Assembly (NCBI RefSeq): GCF_036962685.1 | Contig: NZ_JBALOP010000025.1 | Coordinates: 1-64,000, forward strand | DNA length: 64,000 bases | Origin: Ferdinandcohnia sp036962685 | GTDB taxonomy: Bacteria > Bacillota > Bacilli > Bacillales > Bacillaceae_L | Direction: 5' to 3' | Shown here: positions 41,606 through 50,717 of the stretch, piece after piece | How positions within the stretch are numbered: position 1 is the first letter of the stretch | Layout: every line of letters starts with the position of its first letter | Program-made: the position numbers and the translations under genes | Notes under the pieces: model-generated | The model's database searches: none | What the model saw: the letters and a program-made list of their open reading frames with translations, nothing else | Told to the model about the DNA's origin: nothing

Positions 41606-42623
41606 ACAACTTTTAAATAAATGTATCAACGGTGAGGTTTTAACTGAAGAAGAAAGCTATCAAGTGATGGATGTTATTATGTCAGGCGATGCAACTGCAA
41701 GTCAAATTGCAAGTTTGCTTTCAATCCTTCGTTTTCGCGGGGAAACAGTCGATGAGATGACCGGCTTTGCTAGAGCGATGAGAGAGCATATGATGCAGTT
41801 AGATTATGAAAGTGATCAAGTAATTGATACTTGCGGAACAGGTGGAGATGGCGCTTCTACCTTTAATATTTCAACTGCATCTGCAATCGTTGTCTCCTCC
41901 TTAGGAATAAAGGTTGCGAAGCATGGAAATCGAGCTGTGTCATCAAAAAGCGGTAGTGCCGATGTATTAGAGTATTTAGGTGTTGAAATACAATCGACAC
42001 AAGAAGAAGCAAAAGCGGCCTTAAATAAACGAAACATGAGCTTTTTGTTTGCACCTATCTATCATGCAGCGATGAAGCATGCGGTAACTCCAAGACAGGA
42101 AATTGGATTCAGAACCATTTTTAATCTATTAGGACCGATGGCGAACCCGGCTAGATGTAAAAAACAGGTGTTGGGTGTGTATTCTACAGATTATGCAGAA
42201 AAAATGGCAAATGCCCTCGGAAAGCTTGGTTCAGAGCATGTTTTATTCGTCTCAGGCCGGGATGGACTAGATGAATGCAGTATTACAACTGAAACAGATA
42301 TTGTGGAATTGAAAGATGGGGAAATAACTAGATTTGTTCTTTCGCCTGAGGATGTCGACCTTCCACGTGGAAATATGGAAGATATCCAGGTTTCATCTGT
42401 TGTTGAGAGCGCCAACCTGTTGCGGGATGTTTTATATAGTAACGCCAATCAAAGTGCAACGAATATTGTTTTGCTAAATGCAGGAGCAGCGATTTATATT
42501 TCAGGAAGAGTAAACAGTATTCGTGAAGGTGTTGAGATGGCAAGAGAAGCGATTGTAACTGGAATTGCCAGGAATCAATTTGAACAACTAAGAAGTCGTG
42601 AGGTGGAGTACTATGCTAAATAA
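41598..42623 (+). CDS. trpD: Anthranilate phosphoribosyltransferase
   Basis: Second step of the branch: anthranilate + PRPP; 341 residues. PRPP site DTCGTGGDGASTFNIST (about 76-92), KHGNRAVSSKSGSADVLE (about 105) and the anthranilate region RQEIGFRTIFNLLGPMANPA (in part, FRTIFNLLGPMANP). Overlaps trpE by 8 bp and trpC by 11 bp, so translation is coupled through this part of the operon. Confidence 0.96.
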   Translation: MFKQLLNKCINGEVLTEEESYQVMDVIMSGDATASQIASLLSILRFRGETVDEMTGFARAMREHMMQLDYESDQVIDTCGTGGDGASTFNISTASAIVVSSLGIKVAKHGNRAVSSKSGSADVLEYLGVEIQSTQEEAKAALNKRNMSFLFAPIYHAAMKHAVTPRQEIGFRTIFNLLGPMANPARCKKQVLGVYSTDYAEKMANALGKLGSEHVLFVSGRDGLDECSITTETDIVELKDGEITRFVLSPEDVDLPRGNMEDIQVSSVVESANLLRDVLYSNANQSATNIVLLNAGAAIYISGRVNSIREGVEMAREAIVTGIARNQFEQLRSREVEYYAK

Positions 42624-43392
42624 AATCCTTGAACAAAAGAAAATCGAAGTAGAAAACATAATCTATCCTGAAATAGATTGCGAGGTTGAAAGAAAGTCGT
42701 TGTATGACGCACTCTCTAATCCAAACCGTTCACTTGGCGTCATTGCTGAAGTGAAAAAGGCATCACCATCAAAGGGAGTCATACGAGAGGATTTTCATCC
42801 AGTCTCCATCGCAACTGAATATGAGGAAGCGAAAGCGGATGCCTTATCTGTATTAACAGATAAAAAATTTTTTCAAGGTTCATTACATTATTTAATGGAT
42901 ATAAAGAAAAAAGTAAATATCCCTGTGTTGCGTAAAGATTTTATTGTTGATGCAAAGCAAATTAGACAAAGTGAAAAAATTGGGGCAGATGTCATTTTGT
43001 TGATTGGAGAAGCATTAGAACCCAATCAATTACATGAATATTATTGCGAGGCTTATGAAAGAGGCTTAGAGTGTTTAGTTGAAGTCCATTCACGGGAAAC
43101 GCTGGAGCAGGTTTGTAGCATTTTTACCCCAATCATTCTTGGCATTAATAATCGAAATTTAAAAGTATTTGAAACTTCCATTACACATACAGAAGAAATT
43201 GCAAAAGAAGCTCCTTCCGAAAGTCTTGTTGTAAGTGAAAGTGGAATTCACACTCCGCAGGATATTAAGGACATCATTCAATATGGAGCTAAGGCTGTTT
43301 TAATTGGCGAGGCTTTTATGAAAGCAAAGTCTCCTGGAATCGGGATTAAGCAGCTGTTTGGAGAGGTTCCATATGCCACAACCTCTCATTAA
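42613..43392 (+). CDS. trpC: Indole-3-glycerol phosphate synthase
   Basis: TIM-barrel enzyme of 259 residues that closes the indole ring. Motifs: IAEVKKASPSKGVI (catalytic Lys, about 48-61), DALSVLTDKKFFQGS, PVLRKDFIVD and ILGINNRNLKVF. A monofunctional protein, unlike the TrpC-TrpF fusion of enteric bacteria. The ATG at 42613 follows GAGGTGGAG; the longer frame from 42598 contains that site. Overlaps trpF by 20 bp. Confidence 0.96.
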   Translation: MLNKILEQKKIEVENIIYPEIDCEVERKSLYDALSNPNRSLGVIAEVKKASPSKGVIREDFHPVSIATEYEEAKADALSVLTDKKFFQGSLHYLMDIKKKVNIPVLRKDFIVDAKQIRQSEKIGADVILLIGEALEPNQLHEYYCEAYERGLECLVEVHSRETLEQVCSIFTPIILGINNRNLKVFETSITHTEEIAKEAPSESLVVSESGIHTPQDIKDIIQYGAKAVLIGEAFMKAKSPGIGIKQLFGEVPYATTSH

Positions 43393-44029
43393 ATATTGCG
43401 GGAATAAAACGTTAGAGGATGTGCGGGTAGTTGCAAAAAGCAAAGCACATTATATTGGTTTTATTTTTGCAAACAGTAAGCGAAAGGTAAATCCCGTTGA
43501 TGTAAATAAATGGTTGAAAAAAGTGGACCTATTGGATAAAAAAACGGTTGGGATCTTTGTGAATGCGAAACTAAATGAAATCGAAGCGGTATTGGGTGAA
43601 GTCTCTTTATCGGTCATACAGTGCCACGGGACTGAGTCGGTTGAATTTATTAAACTGGTAAAAAATAAAACTGGCTTAAACGTATGGAAGGTTATTCATC
43701 ATGATGAACAGGGTCTTCGGACAATGAAAGAGTTTGCTGGTGTTGCTGATGGATATGTTGTTGATACTAAAGTTGTGAATATGTGGGGGGGCACTGGTGT
43801 TTCGTTTAATTGGGAGTCCATACCTCTCTATCAGCAGGAAGCAAGAAATCAAAATGTTCCTTGTTTCATAGCTGGAGGAATCGATTCTAAAAATATTGAA
43901 ACTTTACTTGGCTACGATATTGATGGTTTTGATATTTCCAGTGGAATTGAACATAAAGGAAAGAAAGATCACACAATCATACAAACTATAGAGAAATGGG
44001 TGGATAAATGTGTTGAACGTACCAAATGA
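43373..44029 (+). CDS. trpF: Phosphoribosylanthranilate isomerase
   Basis: TIM-barrel isomerase of 218 residues. The catalytic cysteine is in IKYCGNKTLEDV (about residue 8) and the catalytic Asp in YVVDTKVVNMWGGTG (about 127-141). The ordinary family motif is KICG; here it reads KYCG, a mild change. The start at 43373 follows GGAGAGG. The 3' end overlaps trpB by 20 bp. Confidence 0.94.
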   Translation: MPQPLIKYCGNKTLEDVRVVAKSKAHYIGFIFANSKRKVNPVDVNKWLKKVDLLDKKTVGIFVNAKLNEIEAVLGEVSLSVIQCHGTESVEFIKLVKNKTGLNVWKVIHHDEQGLRTMKEFAGVADGYVVDTKVVNMWGGTGVSFNWESIPLYQQEARNQNVPCFIAGGIDSKNIETLLGYDIDGFDISSGIEHKGKKDHTIIQTIEKWVDKCVERTK

Positions 44030-45242
44030 AAATGGGAGATTCGGTGATTTTGGCGGTAAGTTTGTACCTGAAACCTTGATGAAACCATTAGAAGAAATCG
44101 AACGGGCATTGGAAGAAGCTTACAAGGATGAAGAATTTCGTAATGAATATATTCGTATATTAAAAGAATACTCAGGACGACCAACAGCACTTACATACGC
44201 TGATCATTTAACGAAAGAACTAGGTGGAGCGAAAATCTATTTGAAGCGTGAGGACTTAAACCATACCGGAGCCCACAAAATAAACAATGCAATTGGTCAA
44301 GCGCTCCTTGCCAAACGAATGGGAAAGAAAAAGATAATCGCTGAAACCGGGGCTGGTCAGCACGGTGTAGCTGCTGCGACAGTTGCAGCTAAATTTGGAC
44401 TGGAATGTAAGGTATTTATGGGTGTGGAGGACATCGAAAGACAAAAGCTTAATGTATTCCGAATGAGACTTTTAGGTGCTGAGGTTATCCCGGCCACTAG
44501 TGGTAACCAAACATTAAAGGATGCAACAAACGAAGCAATTCGGTACTGGGTACAGCATTGTGAGGATCACTACTATATGATTGGATCGGTCGTAGGTCCG
44601 CATCCATATCCAAAAATGGTCCGTGACTTCCAACGAATTATTGGTGATGAGGCAAGAGAACAGTTCCTAGAACGTGAAAATGAACTGCCCACCGCAATTG
44701 TTGCCTGTGTGGGTGGTGGAAGTAATGCAATTGGCATGTTCTATCCGTTTTTAAAGGATGATATATGCTTAGTTGGTGCTGAGGCTGCCGGTAAGGGTGT
44801 CGATACATCCTTACACGCAGCAACAATTACAAAAGGTACTAAGGGAATTATTCACGGCTCGTTAACGTATCTTTTACAGGATGAGCACGGTCAAATTACT
44901 GAGCCATACTCCATATCTGCTGGACTTGATTATCCAGGAGTTGGCCCTGAGCATGCTTATCTATCCGATAGTGGAAGAGTTAAATATGAAAGTGTAACAG
45001 ATAAGGAAGCACTGGATGCCTTACAAATGTTAACTCGCATTGAAGGGATTATTCCTGCTATTGAATCTGCACATGCGATGGCAAAAGCAATCCAAATGGC
45101 AAAAGAAATGTCACCAGACGAATCCATTCTCGTTTGTTTGTCCGGCCGTGGTGACAAAGACGTCCATTCACTCATGACATACTTAGAAGAAGGAGAGGCT
45201 ACTAATGAACACAACCTTTACGAACCGATTGCCCAAGGCTGA
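44010..45242 (+). CDS. trpB: Tryptophan synthase beta chain
   Basis: PLP enzyme of 410 residues that joins indole and serine. The PLP lysine is in GAHKINNAIGQALL (about 92), the phosphate loop is CVGGGSNAIGMF (about 234) and FGDFGGKFVPETLM marks the N-terminus. The start is GTG 44010 (TTG 44013 possible) after GGGTGG. It overlaps both neighbours, trpF and trpA, as expected for strict coupling of the alpha/beta complex. Confidence 0.96.
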   Translation: MLNVPNENGRFGDFGGKFVPETLMKPLEEIERALEEAYKDEEFRNEYIRILKEYSGRPTALTYADHLTKELGGAKIYLKREDLNHTGAHKINNAIGQALLAKRMGKKKIIAETGAGQHGVAAATVAAKFGLECKVFMGVEDIERQKLNVFRMRLLGAEVIPATSGNQTLKDATNEAIRYWVQHCEDHYYMIGSVVGPHPYPKMVRDFQRIIGDEAREQFLERENELPTAIVACVGGGSNAIGMFYPFLKDDICLVGAEAAGKGVDTSLHAATITKGTKGIIHGSLTYLLQDEHGQITEPYSISAGLDYPGVGPEHAYLSDSGRVKYESVTDKEALDALQMLTRIEGIIPAIESAHAMAKAIQMAKEMSPDESILVCLSGRGDKDVHSLMTYLEEGEATNEHNLYEPIAQG

Positions 45243-46014
45243 AAAACTATTTATTCCATTTATCGTTGCAGGTGATCCACATCCAGATGTGACCATTGAA
45301 ATCGCACTTACCTTGCAAGAGGCAGGAGCTTCCATCCTTGAACTAGGAATTCCATATTCTGATCCATTAGCCGATGGACCTGTTATTCAAAGAGCCTCTG
45401 CTCGTGCTTTAAAAAATGGGGTTACATTGAAAAATTCAATGAATCTTGTTTCAGAAATGAGAAAAAAAGGGCTGAAAATTCCTGTAATTATCTTTACCTA
45501 TTACAATCCTGTGCTACAATTAGGAGAAGAAAACTTTTTCGCTTTAGCGCGACAAAATGGTATAGACGGATTGCTTGTACCAGACCTTCCTTTTGAAGAA
45601 AGTGAAGACCTCAGAAGAAAATGCGAGAACGAGGGATTGAAATTTATCTCACTAGTGGCTCCGACGTCTTCAAGTCGAATTGAAAAAATCGCCTCACATG
45701 CACAAGGTTTCCTATACTGCGTATCATCCCTTGGTGTTACTGGTGTTCGAAATTCGTTGAATAATGAGGTATACTCGTTTTTACAGGAAGTAAAACGCTA
45801 TAGTAATATACCTGTAGCAGTTGGGTTTGGAGTCTCTAATTCTTCTCAAGTAGAAGCACTTAAGGACTATTGCGATGGGGTTATCATGGGAAGTGCCCTT
45901 ATCCAAAAGATTGAGGAGCATCTACCGGAATTAGTAAATGAGGAAACAAGAGCTACCGCCCTATACCATTTCAAAACTTTTGTAAGTGATGTATTGCATC
46001 CTATAAAAAATTAA
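45205..46014 (+). CDS. trpA: Tryptophan synthase alpha chain
   Basis: TIM-barrel lyase of 269 residues releasing indole from indole-3-glycerol phosphate. Catalytic Glu and Asp are in ILELGIPYSDPLADGPVIQ (about 46-64), and the phosphate-binding loop is VGFGVSNSSQ (about 208). Starts 38 bp inside trpB after GGAGAGG. hisC follows after 15 bp. Confidence 0.96.
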   Translation: MNTTFTNRLPKAEKLFIPFIVAGDPHPDVTIEIALTLQEAGASILELGIPYSDPLADGPVIQRASARALKNGVTLKNSMNLVSEMRKKGLKIPVIIFTYYNPVLQLGEENFFALARQNGIDGLLVPDLPFEESEDLRRKCENEGLKFISLVAPTSSSRIEKIASHAQGFLYCVSSLGVTGVRNSLNNEVYSFLQEVKRYSNIPVAVGFGVSNSSQVEALKDYCDGVIMGSALIQKIEEHLPELVNEETRATALYHFKTFVSDVLHPIKN

Positions 46015-46029
46015 GAGGTGTAGCTTCAG

Positions 46030-47127
46030 ATGAATGTCAAAGAACAGCTATTAGACTTAAAACCATATCAACCAGGAAAACCGATTGAAGAAGTGAAAAG
46101 AGAATATGGCTTAGAAAAAATTGTGAAATTAGCTTCAAATGAAAATCCATATGGATGCTCAGAAATAGCCAAGGAAGCAGTAAAAAACAGCTTAGATTCA
46201 TTTGCCGTTTACCCTGATGGCTATGCTACTGAATTAAGAGAAAAGCTTGCAAAGCATTTGGGTGTGGATGGTAAACAAATTCTTTTTGGAAATGGGTCTG
46301 ATGATGTTATTCACATTATTACAACTGCGTTGCTTGCGCCTGGAAAAAATACAGTTATGGCGAATCCATCATTTTCTCAATATAAGCATAATGCCATTAT
46401 TGAAGGAGCGGAGGTTCGCGAGGTTGAGTTAATTGATGGCCATCATGATCTTGATGGAATGCTAGGACAAATCGATGAGAATACAGAAATTGTATGGGTC
46501 TGCTCTCCAAACAACCCTACAGGAGTGTATGTGAATTCAGAAAAACTACATACCTTCTTAAAGCAAGTTCCAAGTCATGTTCTAATTATTATGGATGAAG
46601 CTTACTATGAGTTTGCAGCAAATGAAAAGGATTATCCGAGTACAGTTGCTCTTTTAAATGACTATCCAAATCTTCTTATTTTAAGAACTTTTTCGAAGGC
46701 ATACGGGCTGGGCGGTCTACGTGTTGGCTATGCAATCGGAAATCGCGATTTTATTAACAAAATTGAACCTGTTCGTCAGCCGTTCAATTCCAATCGAGTT
46801 GGTCAAATAGCAGCATCTGCCGCATTGGATGATCAAGACTTCATTGCAACTTATGTTGAAGAAAATAAAAAAGGCCTGCAGCAGTTCTATACATTCTGTG
46901 AGGAAAATAATTTATCTTATTATCCATCGTTCGGAAATTTCATTTTGATAAATTTTGAACAGCCAGGAGATAATGTGTTTCACTATTTATTGGAGCGTGG
47001 CTTCATTGTTCGATCAGGAAATGCTTTAGGCTATCCAACTAGTGTTCGAATCACAGTCGGTACTGAGGAACAAAATAGTGAACTCATAGCTTTACTTACA
47101 GAAATGCTAAAAAATCAAAAGAACTAA
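46030..47127 (+). CDS. hisC: Histidinol-phosphate / aromatic aminotransferase
   Basis: PLP aminotransferase of 365 residues. The PLP lysine is in RTFSKAYGLGGLRVGYA (about 218-234); SNENPYGCS and CSPNNPTGV are family motifs. In the Bacillus supraoperon HisC serves both histidine synthesis and transamination of prephenate products to tyrosine and phenylalanine, which explains its position between trpA and tyrA. Start after AAGAGGTG. A 9-bp hairpin (ATGGGGGTT/AACCCCCAT) lies between it and tyrA. Confidence 0.94.
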   Translation: MNVKEQLLDLKPYQPGKPIEEVKREYGLEKIVKLASNENPYGCSEIAKEAVKNSLDSFAVYPDGYATELREKLAKHLGVDGKQILFGNGSDDVIHIITTALLAPGKNTVMANPSFSQYKHNAIIEGAEVREVELIDGHHDLDGMLGQIDENTEIVWVCSPNNPTGVYVNSEKLHTFLKQVPSHVLIIMDEAYYEFAANEKDYPSTVALLNDYPNLLILRTFSKAYGLGGLRVGYAIGNRDFINKIEPVRQPFNSNRVGQIAASAALDDQDFIATYVEENKKGLQQFYTFCEENNLSYYPSFGNFILINFEQPGDNVFHYLLERGFIVRSGNALGYPTSVRITVGTEEQNSELIALLTEMLKNQKN

Positions 47128-47182
47128 TACTATGGGGGTTCCTTGTAACCCCCATTCGTGTTTCTAATACGGTGGTGATGGT

Positions 47183-48295
47183 ATGAAAACAAATGTGCTT
47201 GTGATTGGACTTGGTTTAATTGGGGGTTCAATTGCGCTTGCAATTAAGAAGGAACATCCTGATGCAATCATTTATGGTTTTGATAGTAATACAGAATCAT
47301 CACTACTAGCAAAAACATTGAAGGTGATTGACGAAGCTGTATTTGAACTAGAGGAAGTCATACATACGTGTGATTATATTTTTATTTCGGTTCCGGTCAA
47401 ACAAACCGTTGGCATTATTCATGAATTAAGTACCTATGCACTTAAAAAAGATGTTATTGTGACCGATGTCGGAAGTACGAAACAACAAATTGTTCAAATA
47501 GCAGATTCTATTTTGGGAAATCAAGGGGTAACCTTTGTCGGTGGCCACCCGATGGCTGGCTCTCATAAAAGCGGGGTTGTTGCTGCAAAGGAACATTTAT
47601 TTGAAAATGCATTTTATATTTTTACCCCGCATAATGAGGCATCTTCAAGTAAATTAGCTGTTGAACAGCTAAAAGCCTTATTAATAGGGACAAAAGCAAA
47701 TTTTGTAATAATGACGCCAGAGGAGCATGACCGAGTTGCTGGTGTGATTAGCCACTTTCCGCATATTGTTGCAGCGAGTCTTGTTCATCAAGCCCAAAAA
47801 TATGATAAGGAAAATGAGCTCGTGCGTCCGTTAGCAGCTGGAGGTTTTCGAGATATTACTAGAATTGCATCTAGCAATCCTTCAATGTGGCGTGATATAT
47901 TATTACAAAATCGGAATGTATTGCTAGACCTTTTTGAAAAATGGATAGACGAAATGGAGCAAATCCGAAATTTTGTGGCAAATGGCAATGCTGATCATAT
48001 TTATGATTATTTTTTGGATGCTAAAAACTTTCGTGATGGTCTTCCCTCACGTTCAAAAGGTGCAATCCCTTCCTTCTATGATTTATATGTTGATATTCCG
48101 GACTATCCAGGTATTGTTTCTGAAATTACTGGACTTCTCGCACAGGAAAGAATAAGCATTACAAATATCAGAATTATTGAAACGAGAGAGGAAATCTATG
48201 GAGTGCTAAGAATTAGCTTCCAAAGTGACGAGGATCGTCAGAAGGCGAGAGTTTGTATTGAAAGCAAGACCAGTTTTGGTACATATAATGGATAA
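47183..48295 (+). CDS. tyrA: Prephenate dehydrogenase with C-terminal ACT domain
   Basis: NAD-dependent enzyme of 370 residues making 4-hydroxyphenylpyruvate for tyrosine. NAD motif VIGLGLIGGSIA (about 7-18), TDVGSTKQQI, the active-site GGHPMAGSHKSG (about 120-131) and VAGVISHFPHIVAASLV (in part, ISHFPHIVAAS). The last 75 residues form an ACT domain (DIPDYPGIVSEITGLLAQERI, in part PGIVSEITGLL), the usual tyrosine feedback site in Gram-positive TyrA. Start after GGTGGTG. Confidence 0.95.
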   Translation: MKTNVLVIGLGLIGGSIALAIKKEHPDAIIYGFDSNTESSLLAKTLKVIDEAVFELEEVIHTCDYIFISVPVKQTVGIIHELSTYALKKDVIVTDVGSTKQQIVQIADSILGNQGVTFVGGHPMAGSHKSGVVAAKEHLFENAFYIFTPHNEASSSKLAVEQLKALLIGTKANFVIMTPEEHDRVAGVISHFPHIVAASLVHQAQKYDKENELVRPLAAGGFRDITRIASSNPSMWRDILLQNRNVLLDLFEKWIDEMEQIRNFVANGNADHIYDYFLDAKNFRDGLPSRSKGAIPSFYDLYVDIPDYPGIVSEITGLLAQERISITNIRIIETREEIYGVLRISFQSDEDRQKARVCIESKTSFGTYNG

Positions 48296-48322
48296 TGGAA
48301 AATGTTTTCTAGGGGTGGTAAT

Positions 48323-49621
48323 ATGGATTCGCTAAAGCTACGTACAAATATTGCTGGATTAAATGGTTCAATTGATATTCCTGGGGATAAATCGATTTCC
48401 CATCGTTCCATTATGCTTGGCGCTATCGCACAAGGAAAAACGATTGTAGATAACTTTCTACTAGGGGATGACTGTTTAAGTACGATTAGCTGTTTTGAAA
48501 AATTAGGTGTAAAAATAAAACAAGACGAGAATCATGTTGAAATCGAGGGAGCAGGCTTCGACGGGCTACGTGAGCCAATTGAGGTATTAGATACAGGCAA
48601 CTCAGGAACGACCACTAGATTAATGGTTGGTCTTCTTTCAGGTGTCCCCCTTCATACCTGCATAATCGGTGATGAGTCAATTGCAAAAAGGCCGATGAAA
48701 CGTGTTACTGAGCCACTGCGTCAAATGGGTGCGAAAATAGACGGAAGAGATGACGGTAATTTTACCCCTTTAGCGATCCGTGGAGGGTCATTACAGGGGA
48801 TTGACTATGTTTCCCCTGTAGCAAGTGCACAAGTAAAATCCTCGATTCTTTTAGCGGGTTTACATGCTAAAGGAACAACAACTGTTACTGAACCACATAA
48901 ATCGAGGGACCATACCGAACGTATGCTACGAGCTTTCGGTTGTGAGGTGGAAGAGGACGGACTTACTGTTAAGTTAGCTGGTGGTCAGAAATTAACTGGG
49001 ACAAATATTCAAGTTCCTGGTGATATTTCCTCAGCTGCTTTTTTCCTTGTAGCAGGGGCGATTGTGCCAAATAGTCGAATTACGTTAAAAAATGTTGGGA
49101 TGAATCCAACTAGAACTGGGATTATTGAGGTTTTGGTTAAAATGGGAGCTCGTCTCGAGATTGAAAATGAAAGAATTAAGAATAATGAACCTATTGCTGA
49201 CTTAACCATTCAGACTTCGGAGTTAACAGGTATTGAAATTGGTGGCGACATTATTCCTCGTCTGATTGACGAAATTCCTGTTATTGCGTTATTAGCTAGT
49301 CAAGCGCAAGGAAAAACGGTGATCAAAGATGCAGCGGAATTAAAAGTGAAGGAAACAAATCGAATTGATACTGTTGTCGCTGAGCTATCAAAGCTTGGTG
49401 CAGTAATCGAGCCAACTGATGATGGGATGATTATTTATGGTGACAAGAAACAATTGTCTGGTGGAAATGTCCATAGTCATGGTGATCACAGAATTGGAAT
49501 GATGCTTGCTGTTGCAGCGTGTATTGCAAATGGTGAAGTAACCCTGTCAGATTCTGAATCCATTTCTGTTTCATACCCAAGCTTTTTTGAACATCTAAAT
49601 GTATTAATTGAAGAAATTTAA
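48323..49621 (+). CDS. aroE: 3-phosphoshikimate 1-carboxyvinyltransferase (EPSP synthase)
   Basis: Sixth shikimate step; 432 residues. Substrate-binding motifs PGDKSISHRSIMLGA (about 22-36), LDTGNSGTTTRLMVGLLSG (about 92-110, here GNSGTTTRLMVG), VPGDISSAAFFLVAGA and VKETNRID. In E. coli naming this is aroA. Gly in the GNSGTTTR loop keeps the common class II look (no claim on inhibitor response). The ATG at 48323 follows AGGGGTGG. It ends the supraoperon at a strong terminator. Confidence 0.96.
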   Translation: MDSLKLRTNIAGLNGSIDIPGDKSISHRSIMLGAIAQGKTIVDNFLLGDDCLSTISCFEKLGVKIKQDENHVEIEGAGFDGLREPIEVLDTGNSGTTTRLMVGLLSGVPLHTCIIGDESIAKRPMKRVTEPLRQMGAKIDGRDDGNFTPLAIRGGSLQGIDYVSPVASAQVKSSILLAGLHAKGTTTVTEPHKSRDHTERMLRAFGCEVEEDGLTVKLAGGQKLTGTNIQVPGDISSAAFFLVAGAIVPNSRITLKNVGMNPTRTGIIEVLVKMGARLEIENERIKNNEPIADLTIQTSELTGIEIGGDIIPRLIDEIPVIALLASQAQGKTVIKDAAELKVKETNRIDTVVAELSKLGAVIEPTDDGMIIYGDKKQLSGGNVHSHGDHRIGMMLAVAACIANGEVTLSDSESISVSYPSFFEHLNVLIEEI

Positions 49622-49626
49622 CACTT

Positions 49627-49662
49627 TAAAACCCATGGAAACTAAACTCCATGGGTTTTAAG
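49627..49662 (+). terminator. Terminator of the aromatic supraoperon
   Basis: A 12-bp perfect stem TAAAACCCATGG/CCATGGGTTTTA (49627-49638 / 49649-49660). The T tract lies mostly inside the stem end. Confidence 0.75.
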
Positions 49663-49758
49663 TATTTACAGGACAAAATTTAACATACATCCTCCACTTT
49701 TCGCATAGCTTGTCTTAAGGATATTTGTACACTGATGAACTGTGAAAGGAGAGGTTTG

Positions 49759-50697
49759 ATGCCATATATATTGGAAAAAGCGAATGTCCTAAAAGATAAC
49801 AAGGTTGTTACATGCTCGATTCTTATAAAAAATCAACGTATTGATTATATGAAAGAAAACCTCAAAAGACTTTCTTTTATGAAAACGAACTTATCCCAAT
49901 ATTTATTAACACCTGGACATGTTATGATGAACTACTCCTTTACGAAGGAACAATCATTTCAAACATTTAAAAAGGAAATGACGGAAGGCTATTTACAAAA
50001 AGGTTGTACAACATTACTTGTCATGAGTGATGTGAAGAATGAAAATGAAATAGCTATTTCACTTAAAAATACAAGACATTTTTTATTAAATAGCCCAATT
50101 GATTTCTATTTAGGCGTCCGTATTCCAATTGAAAGTTTAACTCCATCTTTTCTAGTCGCGTGTAGGCGTAAAAAAATCCCGGTAATAATTGTCACGATTA
50201 ATAAAATGGATGATTTATACAAGGTACCATGGGGCTGGATTAGGGAGTCCTATCATTCCTATCAAATTCCAATCATCCCAGAATGGAAAATGAAAGAGAA
50301 AGCCATTTTGAATAGCAGTCGAAAGGAAATGATTTGGAGGGAGATTACCAAGGATAATCGAATCCCGACAATCCCGGTCTGCCCAAGTATGGATGAGCCA
50401 TTATCTATTGATATGTTAAAAAAGATTGGGATTTACCCTGATAAAGGAGATATTCGCGTTGGTGGGGAACTGGACTACAATCTCTATAATCATGATTCAA
50501 TAAGCTATTCAGTTGATGAAAAACCATCTCTCGATTATCATAAACTTATACCTACTATCACCATGCACAAGGGAAATTTTACGAAGGTAGACAACCAGGT
50601 ATACTTTCGTTCCGGTTTTGGTAATGAATGTATAGTGAAAAAACCCGGTTTTTTTGTATCATCTTTTGATAAAGGTGTATTGGTGAATGAGAGATAG
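49759..50697 (+). CDS. Uncharacterised protein resembling a degenerate amidohydrolase
   Basis: A 312-residue cytoplasmic protein I do not recognise from B. subtilis. The first 60 residues, ILEKANVLKDNKVVTCSILI to LLTPGHVMM, look like the N-terminal strand domain and domain junction of amidohydrolases/dihydroorotases, where PGxxDxHxH binds metal. Here the sequence reads PGHVMMNYSF, so the metal ligands are absent. Alternating strands and helices (TTLLVMSDV, PIDFYLGVRI, IPVIIVTIN) fit a barrel. A non-enzymatic or changed function is inferred. Start after AAAGGAGAGG. ypiA follows 20 bp downstream, so the two are likely cotranscribed. Confidence 0.7.
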   Translation: MPYILEKANVLKDNKVVTCSILIKNQRIDYMKENLKRLSFMKTNLSQYLLTPGHVMMNYSFTKEQSFQTFKKEMTEGYLQKGCTTLLVMSDVKNENEIAISLKNTRHFLLNSPIDFYLGVRIPIESLTPSFLVACRRKKIPVIIVTINKMDDLYKVPWGWIRESYHSYQIPIIPEWKMKEKAILNSSRKEMIWREITKDNRIPTIPVCPSMDEPLSIDMLKKIGIYPDKGDIRVGGELDYNLYNHDSISYSVDEKPSLDYHKLIPTITMHKGNFTKVDNQVYFRSGFGNECIVKKPGFFVSSFDKGVLVNER

Positions 50698-50717
50698 ATA
50701 AGAGGAGTTAATAAATC

